A DNA stretch of 57,057 bases from Reticulitermes lucifugus. Taxonomy: Eukaryota > Arthropoda > Insecta > Blattodea > Rhinotermitidae. The translations under genes and the position numbers were made by a program. The notes under the pieces were generated by a model that saw only the letters and a program-made list of their open reading frames with translations, made no database searches and had not been told where the DNA came from. Shown piece by piece: positions 11,206 to 20,457 of the stretch (position 1 is the first letter of the stretch; each line of letters opens with the position of its first letter). The DNA lies in contig JAKCWW010001139.1 of assembly GCA_026260175.1 (NCBI GenBank), positions 3,179-60,235 of the forward strand. The letters are read 5' to 3'.

Positions 11206-12277
11206 TACATAATATCCACCTGTGTATTAATTCATTAATTGTGCTCTTAACTAACCTTACCTGTCTTCTTATCTGTCAGCTTTACCTTTTAGATTTTCCA
11301 GTAATTGTTTCTTACGTAATATTGTTGAATAGACTTTAACCTAAGTATGGAATGTTCTGTCTTCACGGTCTTCCACCCCACACAGTTTTCGTCCTTACTG
11401 CCACTGAGCCTCAACTATCACCTGAGGAAATAGCAACATGACCTGTGACTTAGCCTACAGTTTCACTGTACGGCGAAATTCCCTACACAGTGGAAATTGT
11501 CAGCAATCAGACATGCAGAATGTTTACTTACTTTACTTACCACGTGCAATGTACGAGTAGAACGTACCTAGTTTTAATGGCTTATATTCGTCATAAGACG
11601 AAAGTTAAACATACGTGGATATCAAGGACGCTATGGGCCCTAATGTCATTTCGACGTCACATTTTCGCGCAGCCGCTATGTTAATATTAATTATGATACG
11701 AAATTAAAAATTTTAAAATGAGACTGGCCTCTAGTAACATGATAACCATAGAGAGTGGCATTCAGAAATTATATCTACAAATACATCAGCGCATGGCATT
11801 TTGACATTAAGCGAGAATATTGGGGTTAGGTAGGTTCAGAGCTCTCTCCTGGCCGGGAAGGGAAAATCAGGTGTACAGGGAGCATATTGCGGAAACTAGA
11901 GATCTAAGAGGAGGCTCATGTTCCTGCGATGGTGGCATTGGCCATAGATTCGATTACATTTATTTACTAATCCTTCTTTGGCTCGAGTATCTGAACGAGG
12001 AGGCGAATTGCGACCAGACAGCCAACCGTACGGCTGTCTGGAGTGATCTTGTTTCCGATTCACAGGCCGTGGGTGACAGCAACAACAACGCAGTTCAGTC
12101 TGGTTAGTTTTACACTTCTCATGGACGAGCGATCGAGAGACTGTTTTCAGTGAAGCACTACTGAGGTTAAACCAGATTCTTCTCTGTAATTAAACTCCAG
12201 CCTTGAAGACGTATCGGGGAGAGCGGGGTTGTGGGTTCATGGATATACATACATTAGTTTATGTAACATAATATTTG
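11206..12277. other. unique DNA with one strong short hairpin
   Basis: No gene is supported. CCAGACAGCC (12014-12023) and GGCTGTCTGG (12032-12041) form a perfect 10-bp stem with an 8-base loop. The frame 11820-12107 spans this hairpin and has no domain signature. Confidence 0.55.
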
Positions 12278-12418
12278 TGGGCCGGGATAGCGTAGGTGGT
12301 TTAACGACTTGTTACGGGATGCAAGTTCTGGGGATCGAATCCTGGTGGGGCCAGATATTCCACAGCCGTCCAGACCGGCTCTGAGGCCCACCGGGCTTCC
12401 TGTACAATAGGTAGCAGC
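12278..12418 (+). mobile_element. SINE-A copy, 3' truncated
   Basis: The head GGGCCGGGATAGCGTAGGTG and B-box GGATCGAATCCTGG are followed by the first half of the body (CCTGTACAATAGGTAGC). It stops where jockey sequence starts at 12419. Confidence 0.78.
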
Positions 12419-12787
12419 GAAGATTGGCAAGCCTTCTGCTGAGAAACCACAGACCCCCAACTTGTTGTCCCCACCTGAACCCAACCAGTCGCCTATCGAG
12501 ATTACCGATCTTGTGACAAACTTCCCCTGGACGCATGTGTGGGGCTGCACGTCTGCTGTTCACATCTTCCAAAACCTCACACACGGGTGCATCTCCCTCG
12601 AGGGCTGTCTTGAAAACTGTTGCCCTTTTTGTTGCCGTGTAAGGCAGCATGGCCTAGGAGGGCGAGCGGGCAGAAAGCCCTGCGACTGGTCAGTTGAAAC
12701 GCTGACGGAGTTTACGGCAGGATTTTGGGACTGGGTCATTTCCTCGGCTGAGGAAGTTATGTCGGTATATCACTTCACTCAGAAGAA
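12419..12787 (+). pseudogene. jockey fragment: end of ORF1 and start of ORF2, plus strand
   Basis: The DNA aligns with the plus-strand jockey copy at about 30125-30485. Shared landmarks are the ORF1 C-terminal segment (here EPNQSPIEITDLV, there KSNQSLMEQISDLL) and the ORF2 start region (GAAACGCTGACGGAGTT compared with GGAACGCTGACGGAGTT). Stops and frameshifts are frequent, so it cannot make protein. It abuts the oppositely oriented endonuclease fragment at about 12788, giving a head-to-head junction, and its left side joins a truncated SINE-A. Jockey-clade LINEs normally encode a nucleic-acid-binding gag (ORF1) and an endonuclease plus reverse transcriptase (ORF2). Only the border of the two is left here. 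Confidence 0.7.
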
Positions 12788-13135
12788 TTTTAGGCATTCG
12801 TGTCTCCCGTCATTCCGGCGGGAAACACTCCGTCAAGGCAGGCAGGCAGGCAGACAGGTCCGAATCGATTAGGGGCTGTAAGGGCGAGAGGTGGACCGTC
12901 AGGATTCTAATCGGTCAGCTGGCCAACGTTATTTGTATGGCAGTTGCACCCAGGTTTCTCAGACGCGGGACGGTTACAGCGTAGTGATGTATATCCCGGC
13001 GGACCATTGTTGCTGTTTCGTCTCCCTCTGTTACCCGGTCTGTATGGTAGCAAACGTGGTTTGCAAACCGAGTGGCTTTTCCTGGCCTGAGATATATTCT
13101 GACGCGAGGCATATATGTTCGCCGATGAAATGATC
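12788..13135 (-). pseudogene. jockey ORF2 endonuclease fragment, minus strand
   Basis: Read on the minus strand the fragment gives ANHVCYHTDRVTEGDETA, aligning with NHVCHRTDRPTEGDGTA of the copy at 24070-24675. It then gives an HLSPLQPLIDSDL stretch and a degraded GDTNA motif near 12805-12815, corresponding to the catalytic GDxN box of APE-type LINE endonucleases. The part near 12790-12890 covers the region hidden by N in the other copy. Stops and at least one frameshift interrupt it. It continues upstream into ORF1 remnants at 13136-14227 in the same orientation. The endonuclease would nick target DNA to prime reverse transcription, but this copy is dead. Confidence 0.72.
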
Positions 13136-14227
13136 CAGTTCTAAGTACTTGCCTCTACCACCGTCGGCGTTCCAGCAGGCCAGTCGCAAGGGTTTCTACC
13201 CGTTCGTCTTCCTAGGCCATTGGGCTACAAATAGGACAACAGTTTTTAGGACACTTTGTGAGCAAGCAGCCCCAGTAGGTAGGACGGGACCTGCTGCGTG
13301 CAGCCAAAGTGTCTGCTTCACACATGCGTGCAGAGGAAGATTGTCAAAGAGATCGGAGATCTCTTCGATAGGTGAATTTTCGGTTTTTTTGGGACACCAG
13401 GTTAATGGGGTTTGATGCTTAACCGAAAACTTGATAGTTTACGCCGCCTTCTTCCTATCAGTCACAGGGGCAGTTTAGTTGCTGCTGTGACTTTGAGCGC
13501 CGACTGAGTAGTCTTGCCCGTGTTTTTTGATTCTGTCAATTTGTTCTCTTTAGGGACATCCGTGAAAGGGCTGGAAGCGGGTTTTTGAGAAGATGAGGGT
13601 TAGCCTGAACGACACGATCTCTTCGGACCATGTGACTCTATCCGGGTCTCAGTCTTACCTCCTGTGCAGAAGACCCTGCCCGAACCTGTTTCATCACGAC
13701 CTTCTTCAAGTGGCTCCCAGTTGGTAAGCACCGCCTTTATGTTTTCCACTTACTACGGCCTGATAGTTGGCTGTGTTTTTCCCCGCAAAGGGATAATTTT
13801 AGCTGTTGTTTTGGGTTTGAACTGTCCCCAGAAAGGTGAGCCTCACTACAGGCAACGCATCCAGGCACGTACCCGCAGTTGTGCTGTATGTTGCCGAAGC
13901 GCTGACAACGCATACATTGCGGGCGGCCTTTGTTAATGTGTATATCTCCACCGAGACTCACAGGCTGTTGTCCCGATGCGAGAACACACCTTCTGCACTT
14001 TCGGACCCGGTACCACCGACAATATAAATTTCGGAGTCAGGCGACGGTCTTTCGTTGGATCCTGGTCGCGGTGCCAAGAGCGGAGATACATTACCCCTGG
14101 ACACTAATGCCGAGTGCTCCAAGCTCTTCCCAAACGATGCTCTCAGGCATTTGTCTGCCCAGTCTTTTAACCAACAGACCCACACCTCAATCCTCTGGGA
14201 GAATGAAGGTGTGAGATAGACACAACC
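13136..14227 (-). pseudogene. jockey ORF1 (gag) C-terminal half, minus strand
   Basis: Zinc-knuckle region at 13961-13737: a C-x2-C-x4-N-x4-C first knuckle (CMRCQRFGNIQHNC, with the usual His replaced by Asn) and a C-x2-C-x3-H second knuckle (CVACSEAH). The usual HTANYRGC of jockey gag third knuckles is decayed. Upstream, 14215-14060 gives SHTFILPED and LGRQMPES, matching the copy at 25700-25560. The ORF1 C-terminal tail lies at about 13420-13140. Several stops and frameshifts. The coding sequence is interrupted at 14227 by the satellite insertion and resumes at 18586, as shown by alignment with the uninterrupted copy at 25680-25710. Confidence 0.78.
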
Positions 14228-16390
14228 TGAGGGCGCTGCTCTGGCCACTGTTCTCTCCGTCGGCGTAGGCTCAGCCAGCCACTGGGGTGACGGGAACGAC
14301 AGGTGAGTGCGCACTTCTGGCCTCTGTTCGCTTGGTAGGCGTGGCTCAGCCAGCCACTGTTGTGGCGTGCAAGACAAGTGAGGGCGCTGCTCTGTCCTCT
14401 GTTCGCTTGGTCGGAAAGGGCTCAGCCAGCCACTGTGCTGGCGGGCACGAGAGGTGAGGGCGCTGCTCTGGCCTCTGTTCGCTCTGTCGGCGTGGGCTCA
14501 ACCAGCCACTGTGGTGGAGGGCACGACTGGTGACGGCGCTGCTCTGTGTTCTGTCCGCTTGGTCGGCGTCGGCTCAGCCAGCCACTGTGATGGCGGGAAC
14601 GACAGGTGAGGGCGCTGCTTTGGCCTCTGTTCGCTCTGTCGGCGTGGGCTCAGCCAGCCACTGTGGTGGCGGACACGACAGGTGAGGGCGCTGCTCTGGC
14701 CTCTGTTCGTTTGTCGGCGTGGGGCCAGCCAGCCACTGTGGTGGCGGGCACGACACGTGAGGGCGCTGCTCTGGCCTCTGTTAGCTCGGTCGGCGTGGAC
14801 TCAGCCAGCCACTGTGGTGGCGGGCAGGTCAGGTGAGGGCGCTGCTCTGGCCTATGTTCCATCGGTCGGCGTGGTCTCAGCCAGCCATTGTGGTGGAGGG
14901 AACGAAATGTGATGGCGTTGCTCTGGCCTCTGTTCGCACAGTCGGCGAGGGCTCACCCAGCCACTGTGGTGGCGGGCACGACATGTGAGGGCGCTGCTCT
15001 GGCCTCTGTTCGATCGGTCGGCGTGGGCTCTGCCAGCCCCTGTGGTGGCGGGTACGACAGGTGAGGGTGGTGGTCTGGCCTCTGTTTGTTTGGTCGGCGT
15101 GGGCTCTGCCAGCCACTGTGGTGGCGGGCACGACAGGTGATGGCGCTGTTCTGGCCTCTGTTCCCTCGGTCGGTGTGGCTCAGCCAGGCAATGTGGTGGG
15201 GGACACGACAGGTGAGGGCGCTGTTCTGGCCTTTGTTCCCTCGGTCGGTATGGGTTCCGCCAGCCAATGTGGTGGCGGACACGACAGGTGAGGGCGCTTC
15301 TCTTGCCTCTGTTCCGTCCGTCGGCGTGGGCTCAGCCAGCCACTGTGGTGGCGGGCACGACAGTTGATGGCGCTGCTCTGGCCACTGTTCTCTCGGTCGG
15401 CGTAGGCTCAGCCAGCCACTGGTTTGGCGGGGACGACAGCTGAGTGCGCTGCTCTGGCCTCTGTTCGCTCGGTCGTTGTGGGCTTAGCCAACCAATGTGT
15501 TGGCGGACACGACAGGTGAGGGCGCTGCTCTGGTCTCTGTTAGCTCGGTCGGCGTCGGCTCAGCCATCCACTGTGTTGGCGGGCACGACAGGTGAGGGCG
15601 CTGCTTTGGCCTCTGTTCGCTCGGTCGTTGTGGGCTTAGCCAAACAATGTGTTGGCGGACACGACAGGTGAGGGCGCTGCTCTGGCCTCTGTTAGCTCGG
15701 TCGGCGTGGGCTCAGCCAGCCACTGTGGTGGCGGGCACATCAGGTGAGGACGCTTCTCTGGCTCCTGTTCTCTCTTTCGGCGTGGGCACAGCCAGCCACT
15801 GGGGTGGCAGGGACGTAAGGTGAGGGCGCGGCTCTGGCCTATGTTCGCTTGGTCAGCGTGGTGTCAGCCAGCCAATGTTGTGGCGGGCAAGACATGTGAG
15901 GGCGCTGCTCTGGCCTCTGTTCGCTTCATCGGCGTGGGCTCAGCCAGCCACTGTGGTGGCGGGAACGACAATTGAGGGCGCCGCTCTCTCCTGTTATCGC
16001 TTTTGCGGCGTGGGCTCAGTCAGCCAATGAGTTGGCGTGCACGACATTTAAGGGCGCTGCTCTGGCCTCTGTTCTCTCCGTCGGCGTAGGCTCAGACATC
16101 CACTGTGTTGGCGGACACGACAGGTGAGAGCGCTGCTCTGGCCTCTGTTCGCTCGGTCGGCATGGACTCAGCCAGCCTCTGTGGTGGCGGGCACGACAGT
16201 TGAGGGCGCTGCTCTGGCCTCTGTTCGCTCGGTCGGCGTGGGATCAGCCAGCCACTATGTTAGCAGACACGACAGGTGATGGCGCTGATCTGGCCTCTCT
16301 TCACTCGGTTGCGTGGGCTCAGCCAGGCACTGTGGGGCGGGCACAACAGGCGAGAGCGCTGCCTTGGCCTCTGTTCGCTCGGTCGGCGTG
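14228..16390 (+). repeat. 75-76-bp satellite array, left arm, about 28 units
   Basis: The unit runs TGAGGGCGCTGCTCTGGCCT, CTGTTCGCTCGGTCGGCGTG, GGCTCAGCCAGCCACTGTGG, TGGCGGGCACGACAGG. Starts measured at 14607, 14683 and 14758 give periods of 76 and 75. Units differ by roughly 5-20 percent by eye. Each unit holds an imperfect hairpin (GCCAGCCAC / GTGGCGGGC around TGTG). Frames across the array read repeated WPLFARSAWAQPATVVA-type peptides. These are an effect of the repeat, not genes. Two-unit higher-order repetition is visible at about 15445-15745. Confidence 0.96.
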
Positions 16391-17658
16391 AGTAGTTAAG
16401 GGGCAGGTTTATCCCATCGACGCCTAGCGTCGGTACGCCTTAAGTTAATTGACTTTGAGAGTGTTGGGGCATTGCCCGAGGCCTTAACCTAGGGATATGA
16501 GTGGGTTTGTTTTGAATTTGAAGCCGACGCTCGGCGTCACGGCGCCCTAAACGTAAGGAATTTTGTGTAGTTCCGACGCCTGTCGTCATGAAACCCTAAA
16601 CCTGGGGAAGTGTATGGCTTAGGTGTATAAGGGAAGGGTGGTGTTTGGGGTTGAGATGCAGAAGATGCCAGGCGTCGGTTGTGAGTAACGTGGCCCACTG
16701 TGTGGGACGGTTTTATCAGTAGCAGGGCAGATATTCAACTTGCCCCAGGAAAACTGAAACGAACAATACGTGGCATACGTGACGTCTAAAAGAAAACACA
16801 GGTGTAAGATGTGAGGAATCCGTACGTGCCTAAAAATCAACACACAATCTTCACGTAAGAAGAGGCTCGTTCACCTTGTGATCAGCTGGTGTGTAATGTG
16901 TTGCATATTGCATACACATTTAGAATTGTGTTAGAGGAAGAGGTGTTCAGTAAATACACACTCAGTAGTCAAATGTTCTTATTTTGTTTTTATTAATATA
17001 CGTTCTGGTTAAATGAATTCAGGTTAAATGATGCTGTATGAAGTGTATGTAATACGCAAATGCCTTATTAATATGCGTACATCAGAATATATATTGAAAT
17101 GATTTCGAATCCAGGTTACACACACATATATTCCAGTCCATTTTCTACGTCAGGTATATATACACACACATATTAAACGAAGGATAATTAAAGTTTGCCC
17201 ATGAATTCATCGAATAACACGTCATATTGGACGAACAGAGAGGCGGTATCTTTGGGCGTCACGAAAGAAGATGAAGCGGTGGAGCTATGTACATATTCAC
17301 TAACGTCTTTTTCGGCCATCGTATATCGCGCAAGCTGGCGGACCAAAGTCGACATGTTCAACAGCATGTACTTCAGTACGCCGACCTTGAGAGTTATGGA
17401 CCTGCGGCCATGGTGAAATTGGGCGCCGCTTCGACTCCTACTGTCACGGTGTGCAGACGGAAAGACAATTCGTTGCACTTGTAGGGTCCTGTTTGCAGAG
17501 ATGCTCGCAGAGTGTAGGTTAATGGACCGAGAGGGTGTGCAGAAAACACGGAGTCAGAAATACCGGCGCCAGTCTGGCGGCGCCGAACTCGACGCAGGCC
17601 TGGTAATTGCGGTCGGGGTAAAATCCTACACTCACGTACTTGGTGTGATCTGGTTCGA
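16391..17658. mobile_element. 1.27-kb core inserted in the satellite array
   Basis: The satellite unit is broken at the same internal position on both sides: GGTCGGCGTG at 16381-16390, and CGTG followed by GCTCAGCC at 17659-17670. A 4-bp direct repeat CGTG (16387-16390 and 17659-17662) brackets the core, as a target-site duplication would. The core is not related to the satellite. Its first 230 bp are GC-rich with three copies of a CGACGC...CCCTAAAC-like segment (about 16416, 16522, 16571). The rest is AT-rich up to a broken reading frame at its right end. No terminal inverted repeat or poly-A was found. Confidence 0.7.
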
Positions 17659-17664
17659 CGTGGC
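17191..17664 (-). pseudogene. frameshifted reading frame of unknown family in the core
   Basis: Three consecutive open segments in three frames read as one protein-like sequence: (1) about 17664-17530 with TKYVSVGFYPDRNYQ; (2) about 17490-17400 with YKCNELSFRLHTVTVGVEAA; (3) about 17402-17191 with SITLKVGVLKYMLLNMSTLV and ARYTMAEKDVSEYV, ending in DEFMGKL and a stop. I infer frameshifts near 17520 and 17402. Codon-like composition and the long open third segment (about 70 codons) suggest a former gene of at least 150 residues. The open frame runs to the core border, so its start may be cut off. I do not recognise the family: transposon protein, viral capture or host cDNA are all possible. Confidence 0.5.
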
Positions 17665-18081
17665 TCAGCCAACCACTATGATGGCGGTCACGACAGTTGA
17701 GGACGCTGCTTTGGCCTCTTTTCGCTCGGTCGGAGTGGGCTAAGCCAGCCACAGTTTTGGCGGATACGACAGGTAAGGGCGCTGCTCTGGCCACTGTTCG
17801 CTTGTTCGTCGTGGGCTCAGCAAGCCTCTGGGTTGGCGGGGACGACAGGTGAGTGCGCACCTCGGGGCTCCGTAAGCTTGGTAGGCGTGGCTCAGCCAGC
17901 CACTGTTGTGGAGGGCAAGACAGGTGAGGGCGCTGGTCTGGCCCCTGTTCCTTCGGTCGGCGTGGGTTCAGCCAGCCACTGTGGTGGCTGTCACGACAGT
18001 TGAGGGCGCTGCTGTGGCCTCTGTTCCCTCGATCGGCGTGTGCTTATCCACCCACTGTGGTGGCGGTCACGACAGGTGAGT
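17659..18081 (+). repeat. 75-76-bp satellite array, segment after the core
   Basis: About 5.6 units in the same orientation as the left arm. Units at about 17787-17935 share diagnostic variants with units at about 14241-14385 (GTGAGTGCGCAC and GGTAGGCGTGGCTCAGCC followed by CAAGAC), so the two blocks descend from the same pair. Confidence 0.93.
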
Positions 18082-18585
18082 CTGTCTGATCCCACGCCGA
18101 GCGAACAGAGGCCAGAGTAGCGCCCTCGCCTTTCGTGCCCGCCACCACAGTGGCTGGCTGGGCCCACGCCGACCAAGCCAACAGAGGCCAGTGCAGCGCC
18201 CTCACCTGTCTTGCCGCCACAACATTGGCTGGGTGAGCCCACGCCGACCAAGCGAACAGACGCCAGAGCCGCGCCCTCATTTGTCGTCCTTGCCACCCCA
18301 GTGGCTGGCTGAGCCCACGCCGAACGAGAGGACAGAGGCCAGAGCAGCGCAATCAACAGTCGAGCCCGCCACAACTGTGCCTGGCTGAGCCCACGCCGGC
18401 CAAGCGAGCAGGGTCCAGAGCAAGGCCCTCTCATGTCGTTTCCGCCACCACAGTGGCTGGCTGAGCACACGCCGACCAAGCGAACAGAGGCCTGAGCAGC
18501 GCTCTCACCTTTCGTGCCCGCCACCACAGTGGCTTGCTGGGACCACGCCTACAAATTTAACAGAGGCCAGAGCAGCGCCCTCACC
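18082..18585 (-). repeat. 75-76-bp satellite array, inverted right arm
   Basis: About 6.6 units in reverse orientation (plus strand reads CCCACGCCGAGCGAACAGAGGC-type sequence in pieces of the reversed unit). The switch occurs at about 18081-18083, right after GACAGGTGAG. As a result both outer edges of the 4.36-kb insertion read TGAGGGCGCTGCTCTGGCC inward. Confidence 0.95.
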
Positions 18586-18884
18586 TCACCCCAAAAGGGA
18601 TCGTAGGTCGCTGATCATGTCTCTGAATCCATCACCCGTCCCTGGAGCAATATTGTCTCTCCCCCTTGATCTAGACCGTGGGACTATTTGGGCATAACGT
18701 CCTTAACTGTGTTAGAATGTCACTTGTGCGGGTGATTTCTGAAGCAAAATTTGACGTTTTGTTAATTCGCTCACTTGCGGGAACGACGTTATTATTGGCT
18801 AAATTGGTGCCAGTTGGCAGGCTCGGACTTTTCTTCACGGAACACGTGCCTGTCGGCTGACTGAGAGGAGGCTGCCGGTTCGGA
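18586..18884 (-). pseudogene. jockey ORF1 (gag) N-terminal half, minus strand
   Basis: Minus-strand reading gives NLANNNVVPASERI, LRTLCPNSP and then NIAPGTGDGFRDMISDLRS, which aligns with VIIVAGTNDVFRATVSVLR of the copy at 25702-25953. The shared block ends at CTACGATCC-CTTTTGGGG, next to the satellite edge. The sequence that should follow is found on the other side of the satellite at 14227. Together with 13136-14227 this is one gag gene split by the insertion, already carrying frameshifts. It ends near 18885, where an oppositely oriented ORF2 piece starts. Confidence 0.72.
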
Positions 18885-19112
18885 AATCCTTCGTCCCGGG
18901 ACCAGTTCCTGTGGAAGTTGACTCGACGGGTAAAAAGAGTTCCTACTCTCTTACCGCCCTGATACACACCGGGGGGATTTGCTCTTATGGACTCCGAAAA
19001 AGCCGAAGCCTTGTTGAACACTCTGGAGGCTCAGTTTCAGGCGGTAAATGTGTCGGGTCCGGCAGTCCTTAAGATGGTTGAGGATGCGCTTCGAGCTTAC
19101 AATATCAGAATA
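18885..19112 (+). pseudogene. jockey ORF2 linker fragment, plus strand
   Basis: Translation gives MDSEKAEALLNTLEAQFQAV, matching SDSEKFEALADNLEAQFQPV of the minus-strand copy at 23307-23615. The DNA upstream (GGACCAGTTCCTGTGGAAG) matches the segment encoding DQTLWK in that copy. It is the region between endonuclease and reverse transcriptase. It has opposite orientation to the adjacent gag piece, so an inversion or a second insertion joined them. Confidence 0.75.
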
Positions 19113-19674
19113 ATCAGCCGAGTGTCAAACTTAAGGCGGTGGAAATTACCACAAACATGTGGCATAATGAATGTACCATTGCCGCGAAACTTTACGGAAA
19201 AAATAGTCTCACTTCATGTTAAAGCTGACATAAATATTACACACTTCAATATGCCTGATTTAACAGGCTGAATTCGTTGAATGTGGAAGCAGCAGAATGA
19301 CTGTCTCTGTCACTGTACATTATGTGCTGTCCTGTGAATCCCAAGGGCCATTTCCGTCACAACAGAGTACCTATTTCCCACTTAATTGACCTCGTCTAAC
19401 GATGTCACAGTAACGACGTCAATGTTCCATTCATCAACGCCAACTTAAAGTTACGCCCTTTTTAAGGGAATATATTATTATTATTATTAGTAATGTGTAC
19501 TGTAGAACCCCCACATATTATGTATGTAATTTTGACTTACAGAAATGCTCAAGTACTCTACATAATATTCCCTTAATTTATTCCTTGCATCGATAATGAC
19601 TAATTTATAATAATTAACTAACAAATGCACAATCTTGGTATTTACACAGTTACATTACATTACAATATCAAAAC
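19113..19674. other. AT-rich DNA with a short (ATT)n run
   Basis: No gene recognised. An ATTATTATTATTAG run lies near 19470. Confidence 0.55.
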
Positions 19675-19715
19675 CTCTCTGATGAAGAACTCACAGAAAT
19701 AGAAACATGTAGGAG
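19675..19715 (+). ncRNA. hammerhead-like motif lacking stem II strand
   Basis: CTCT (stem I, 19675-19678), perfect core CTGATGA (19679-19685), GAAA (19702-19705), CATGTA, then GGAG (19712-19715) pairing with CTCT. The 3' strand of stem II is missing: AGAAC has no GTTC partner before GAAA, consistent with a 3-4-base deletion. Confidence 0.45.
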
Positions 19716-19796
19716 TTCTAATGTTTTAAAGTAATATAACTGTGGAAATATGAAGATCGTGCTTTTGTTGGTTAATTATTATAAATTACTCTATAT

Positions 19797-20440
19797 ATGG
19801 ATCATAAATGCTGCAAGATGCTGATGTCACATTATATTTTTTGTTACAGGATATTCAGAAGCTGTGAAAACAAGAATGGGGAGGCATGTACTAGTCACTA
19901 CAAATGCCACAGTGTATGGAGTTAAGATTTTTTAAAGTACTTGGCACATTAAGAAAGTGTTTCACACGAAAGTTTTAGATTTCAATGAGTTAAACATTCT
20001 ATTCAATGTACTACTGTATTGTATTACGTGATCTTTCGGGAAAATGAATAAAGTTTGTTCTATATTAAGTTTATATTGGACTGATACGAACCGAAACTGA
20101 ACTCAATGTCATAACCTTTATTGTGGACCCTGTAATGAACTGTCCTTAAATCCCTCTGTATCGATTATAATAGACCCTCCTGACACACTCGGTAAATAAT
20201 AAACCGTCCTGATTCCCCTTTATAAATGCCTATAATAAGCTGACTTTTCACCCAAATTAATGACTAACATAGGCTCTCCAAAGAAGTTCAAGGTCATATT
20301 CTTTATATTCTTGTCCGCTCTGTTTTCTTGAGGTCGTTCAAGGTCACTCAGAATTTAGTCTCCTTGTATGTCTTCCCGTGGCTAGAAATTATTTATGAAG
20401 CATTAAACTTAAGTTTTGACTCACGAATACACACTTTGAA
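19797..20440. repeat. diverged duplication, copy 1
   Basis: Aligns in the same orientation with 31110-32040. Shared anchors include GGATATTCAGAAGCTG, GTACTTGGCA, GATACGAACCGAAAC, TGTAATGAACTGTCC, GATTATAATAGACC and TTAATGACTAACATA. Within it, 20110-20260 is a loose roughly 38-bp repetition (CCTTTATAAATGCCTATAAT-like). Confidence 0.85.
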
Positions 20441-20457
20441 AAACCTGCGAGGCATTC

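Noticed and set aside
14606..16391. Repeated reading frames (WPLFARSAWAQPATVVA-type) across the satellite
   Set aside because: They follow the 75-76-bp repeat, occur in several frames and both strands, and break wherever a unit is 75 instead of 76 bp. They are not genes.
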